Shown: piece by piece, positions 47,543-48,573 of the stretch | Numbering within the stretch: the stretch's first letter is position 1 | How the letters are laid out: the number at the start of each line of letters is the position of its first letter | Source: Treponema sp. | GTDB taxonomy: Bacteria; Spirochaetota; Spirochaetia; Treponematales; Breznakiellaceae | Length of the DNA: 48,573 nucleotides | Direction: 5' to 3' | Assembly (NCBI GenBank): GCA_031290455.1 | Contig: JAITNP010000121.1 | Coordinates: forward strand, 1-48,573 | Position numbers and translations under genes: made by a program | Notes under the pieces: generated by a model | Seen by the model: only the letters and a program-made list of their open reading frames with translations | What the model was told of the DNA's origin: nothing | Database searches by the model: none

Positions 47543-47926
47543 ATGAGCATTATGGGGCTGTCATTTTTGTTTGGCATTGACATAGTATTGGTAATCAGTA
47601 TACTCATCATCATTGTATTATTGGTATCGAAAAAGAACCGTACCAGCACTATTCCTCTTAATAACCGTCAAAATACGGTCGTTATGAGTATCGGAGTATT
47701 ACAAACTTTTCTGGTGGTTATGTTTTTCACCGATAATTTAGCCATACTAAAGGTACCTTATTATGTACTTTGGGCATTATGGTTTTTCTCAGCCATAGCA
47801 GGAATAGTTGAGGCCGTTTTTTTGATCCATAAGAAAATTCTTAATCCGTATGTTTTTATCATACTTATATTAGGATTGGTTATGCTTGCACTGGGAGGAC
47901 TTACGATGTTCATATATGCAATGTAG
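47543..47926 (+). CDS. Small hypothetical membrane protein
   Basis: About four hydrophobic segments, directly downstream of patatin gene. Confidence 0.6.
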   Translation: MSIMGLSFLFGIDIVLVISILIIIVLLVSKKNRTSTIPLNNRQNTVVMSIGVLQTFLVVMFFTDNLAILKVPYYVLWALWFFSAIAGIVEAVFLIHKKILNPYVFIILILGLVMLALGGLTMFIYAM

Positions 47927-47994
47927 TATATCTAAAAGTAATCAGTACCGTAATCGGCCATTTTTCATCTTTATTCCTCTAATAAAGAATTTTT

Positions 47995-48066
47995 AACCGC
48001 AGAGAGCGCGGAGAACGCAGAGATTCTTAATTCTCTTCCTCCGCGTTCTCTGCGTCCTCTGCGGTT
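47995..48066. repeat. Imperfect inverted repeat (28-nt arms, 16-nt loop) of a CCGCAGAG..CGCGGAGAACGCAGAG unit
   Basis: AACCGCAGAGAGCGCGGAGAACGCAGAG at 47995-48022; 48039-48066 is its complement with 4 differences. Confidence 0.85.
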
Positions 48067-48105
48067 CATCTTTTCTTAACCTGTTGACGGTACATTTTCA
48101 AACCA

Positions 48106-48573
48106 TCAGTTCCCCTCAAACAACGCTCCGTCAGTGTGGGGCAGGAAACAAGCCGCTACAAATTCGTCCATATACCGTGGATGCGAGGAAAGTTCAAGGT
48201 AGGTCATCCCCTGGCTAATTTCCGTCACCTTGTCGCAGGCCTTCCGGGAGTTCACCATGGCGTAGGCCCCGGTCAGGGAGGTGTTGCCGATATAGTGGTA
48301 TTTCTCCACCGGCAGGTTCGGGAGCATACCGATACGGATTGCCCGTTCCACATTGATACCGCTGCCAATGCCGCCGGCCACATAGACCTCCTCAATGGCA
48401 TCCATGGTAAAGTCCACCATCATGAGCATAGTCCTGATGGCAGAGAAGATCGCCCCTTTAGCGCGGATGAAGTTGTCGATGTCCACTTCACTCAAGGCAA
48501 GGTCCCGTCCGCTTTCCGTTTCTGATGCAAAGGCCACCATATAGTTACCGATACCCCAGGCATCCCGCTGAAT
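48106..48573 (-). CDS. C-terminal part of RACo/AcsV-like ASKHA (DUF4445) corrinoid-activation protein; truncated by window edge
   Basis: TESGRDLALSEVDIDNFIRAKGAIFSAIRTMLMMVDFTMDAIEEVYVAGGIGSGINVERAIRIGMLPNLP...YIGNTSLTGA; frame stays open to 48573. Confidence 0.8.
   Translation of the reverse strand: MQRDAWGIGNYMVAFASETESGRDLALSEVDIDNFIRAKGAIFSAIRTMLMMVDFTMDAIEEVYVAGGIGSGINVERAIRIGMLPNLPVEKYHYIGNTSLTGAYAMVNSRKACDKVTEISQGMTYLELSSHPRYMDEFVAACFLPHTDGALFEGN

Noticed and set aside
1-48573. CRISPR arrays, rRNA and tRNA genes
   Set aside because: None recognised by eye; a dedicated scan (tRNAscan-SE, CRISPR finder) would be needed to be certain.

Overview
The window is chromosomal DNA from a spirochaete, most likely a Treponema of the termite-gut type (inference from gene content). 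Its core is a long minus-strand motility operon (~36938 down to ~15675): flbB, fliK, flgD, flgE, flbD, motA, motB, fliL, fliM, fliN/fliY, fliO, fliP, fliQ, fliR, flhB, flhA, flhF, flhG, fliA, a fapA-like DUF342 gene and several small uncharacterised genes. The left flank carries an EF-G paralogue, thiN, cca, recQ, a LysM-PKD-C39 protease next to a membrane-anchored PCM, and pepF. The right flank carries a metallophosphoesterase, an apbE / DJ-1 / ECF transporter operon, a patatin-type phospholipase with a probable beta-barrel, and at the edge the C-terminus of a RACo/AcsV-like ASKHA protein. Between these lie decayed elements: IS66 and IS630 remnants, a multiply frameshifted FN3-type lipoprotein and a decayed AAA-ATPase/DUF1703-type gene. 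Most notable: (1) an ECF transporter plus lipoprotein ApbE operon with a long leader and a Shine-Dalgarno hairpin, a candidate flavin-export/extracytosolic flavinylation locus; (2) FlgE with Lys165 and Cys178, the residue pair used for lysinoalanine cross-linking in spirochaete hooks; (3) the anchored PCM with the LysM-PKD-C39 protease; (4) a RACo-like gene suggesting corrinoid/acetogenesis genes just outside the window; (5) several palindromic or inverted repeats. Protein identities come from reading motifs only; no database search was run.
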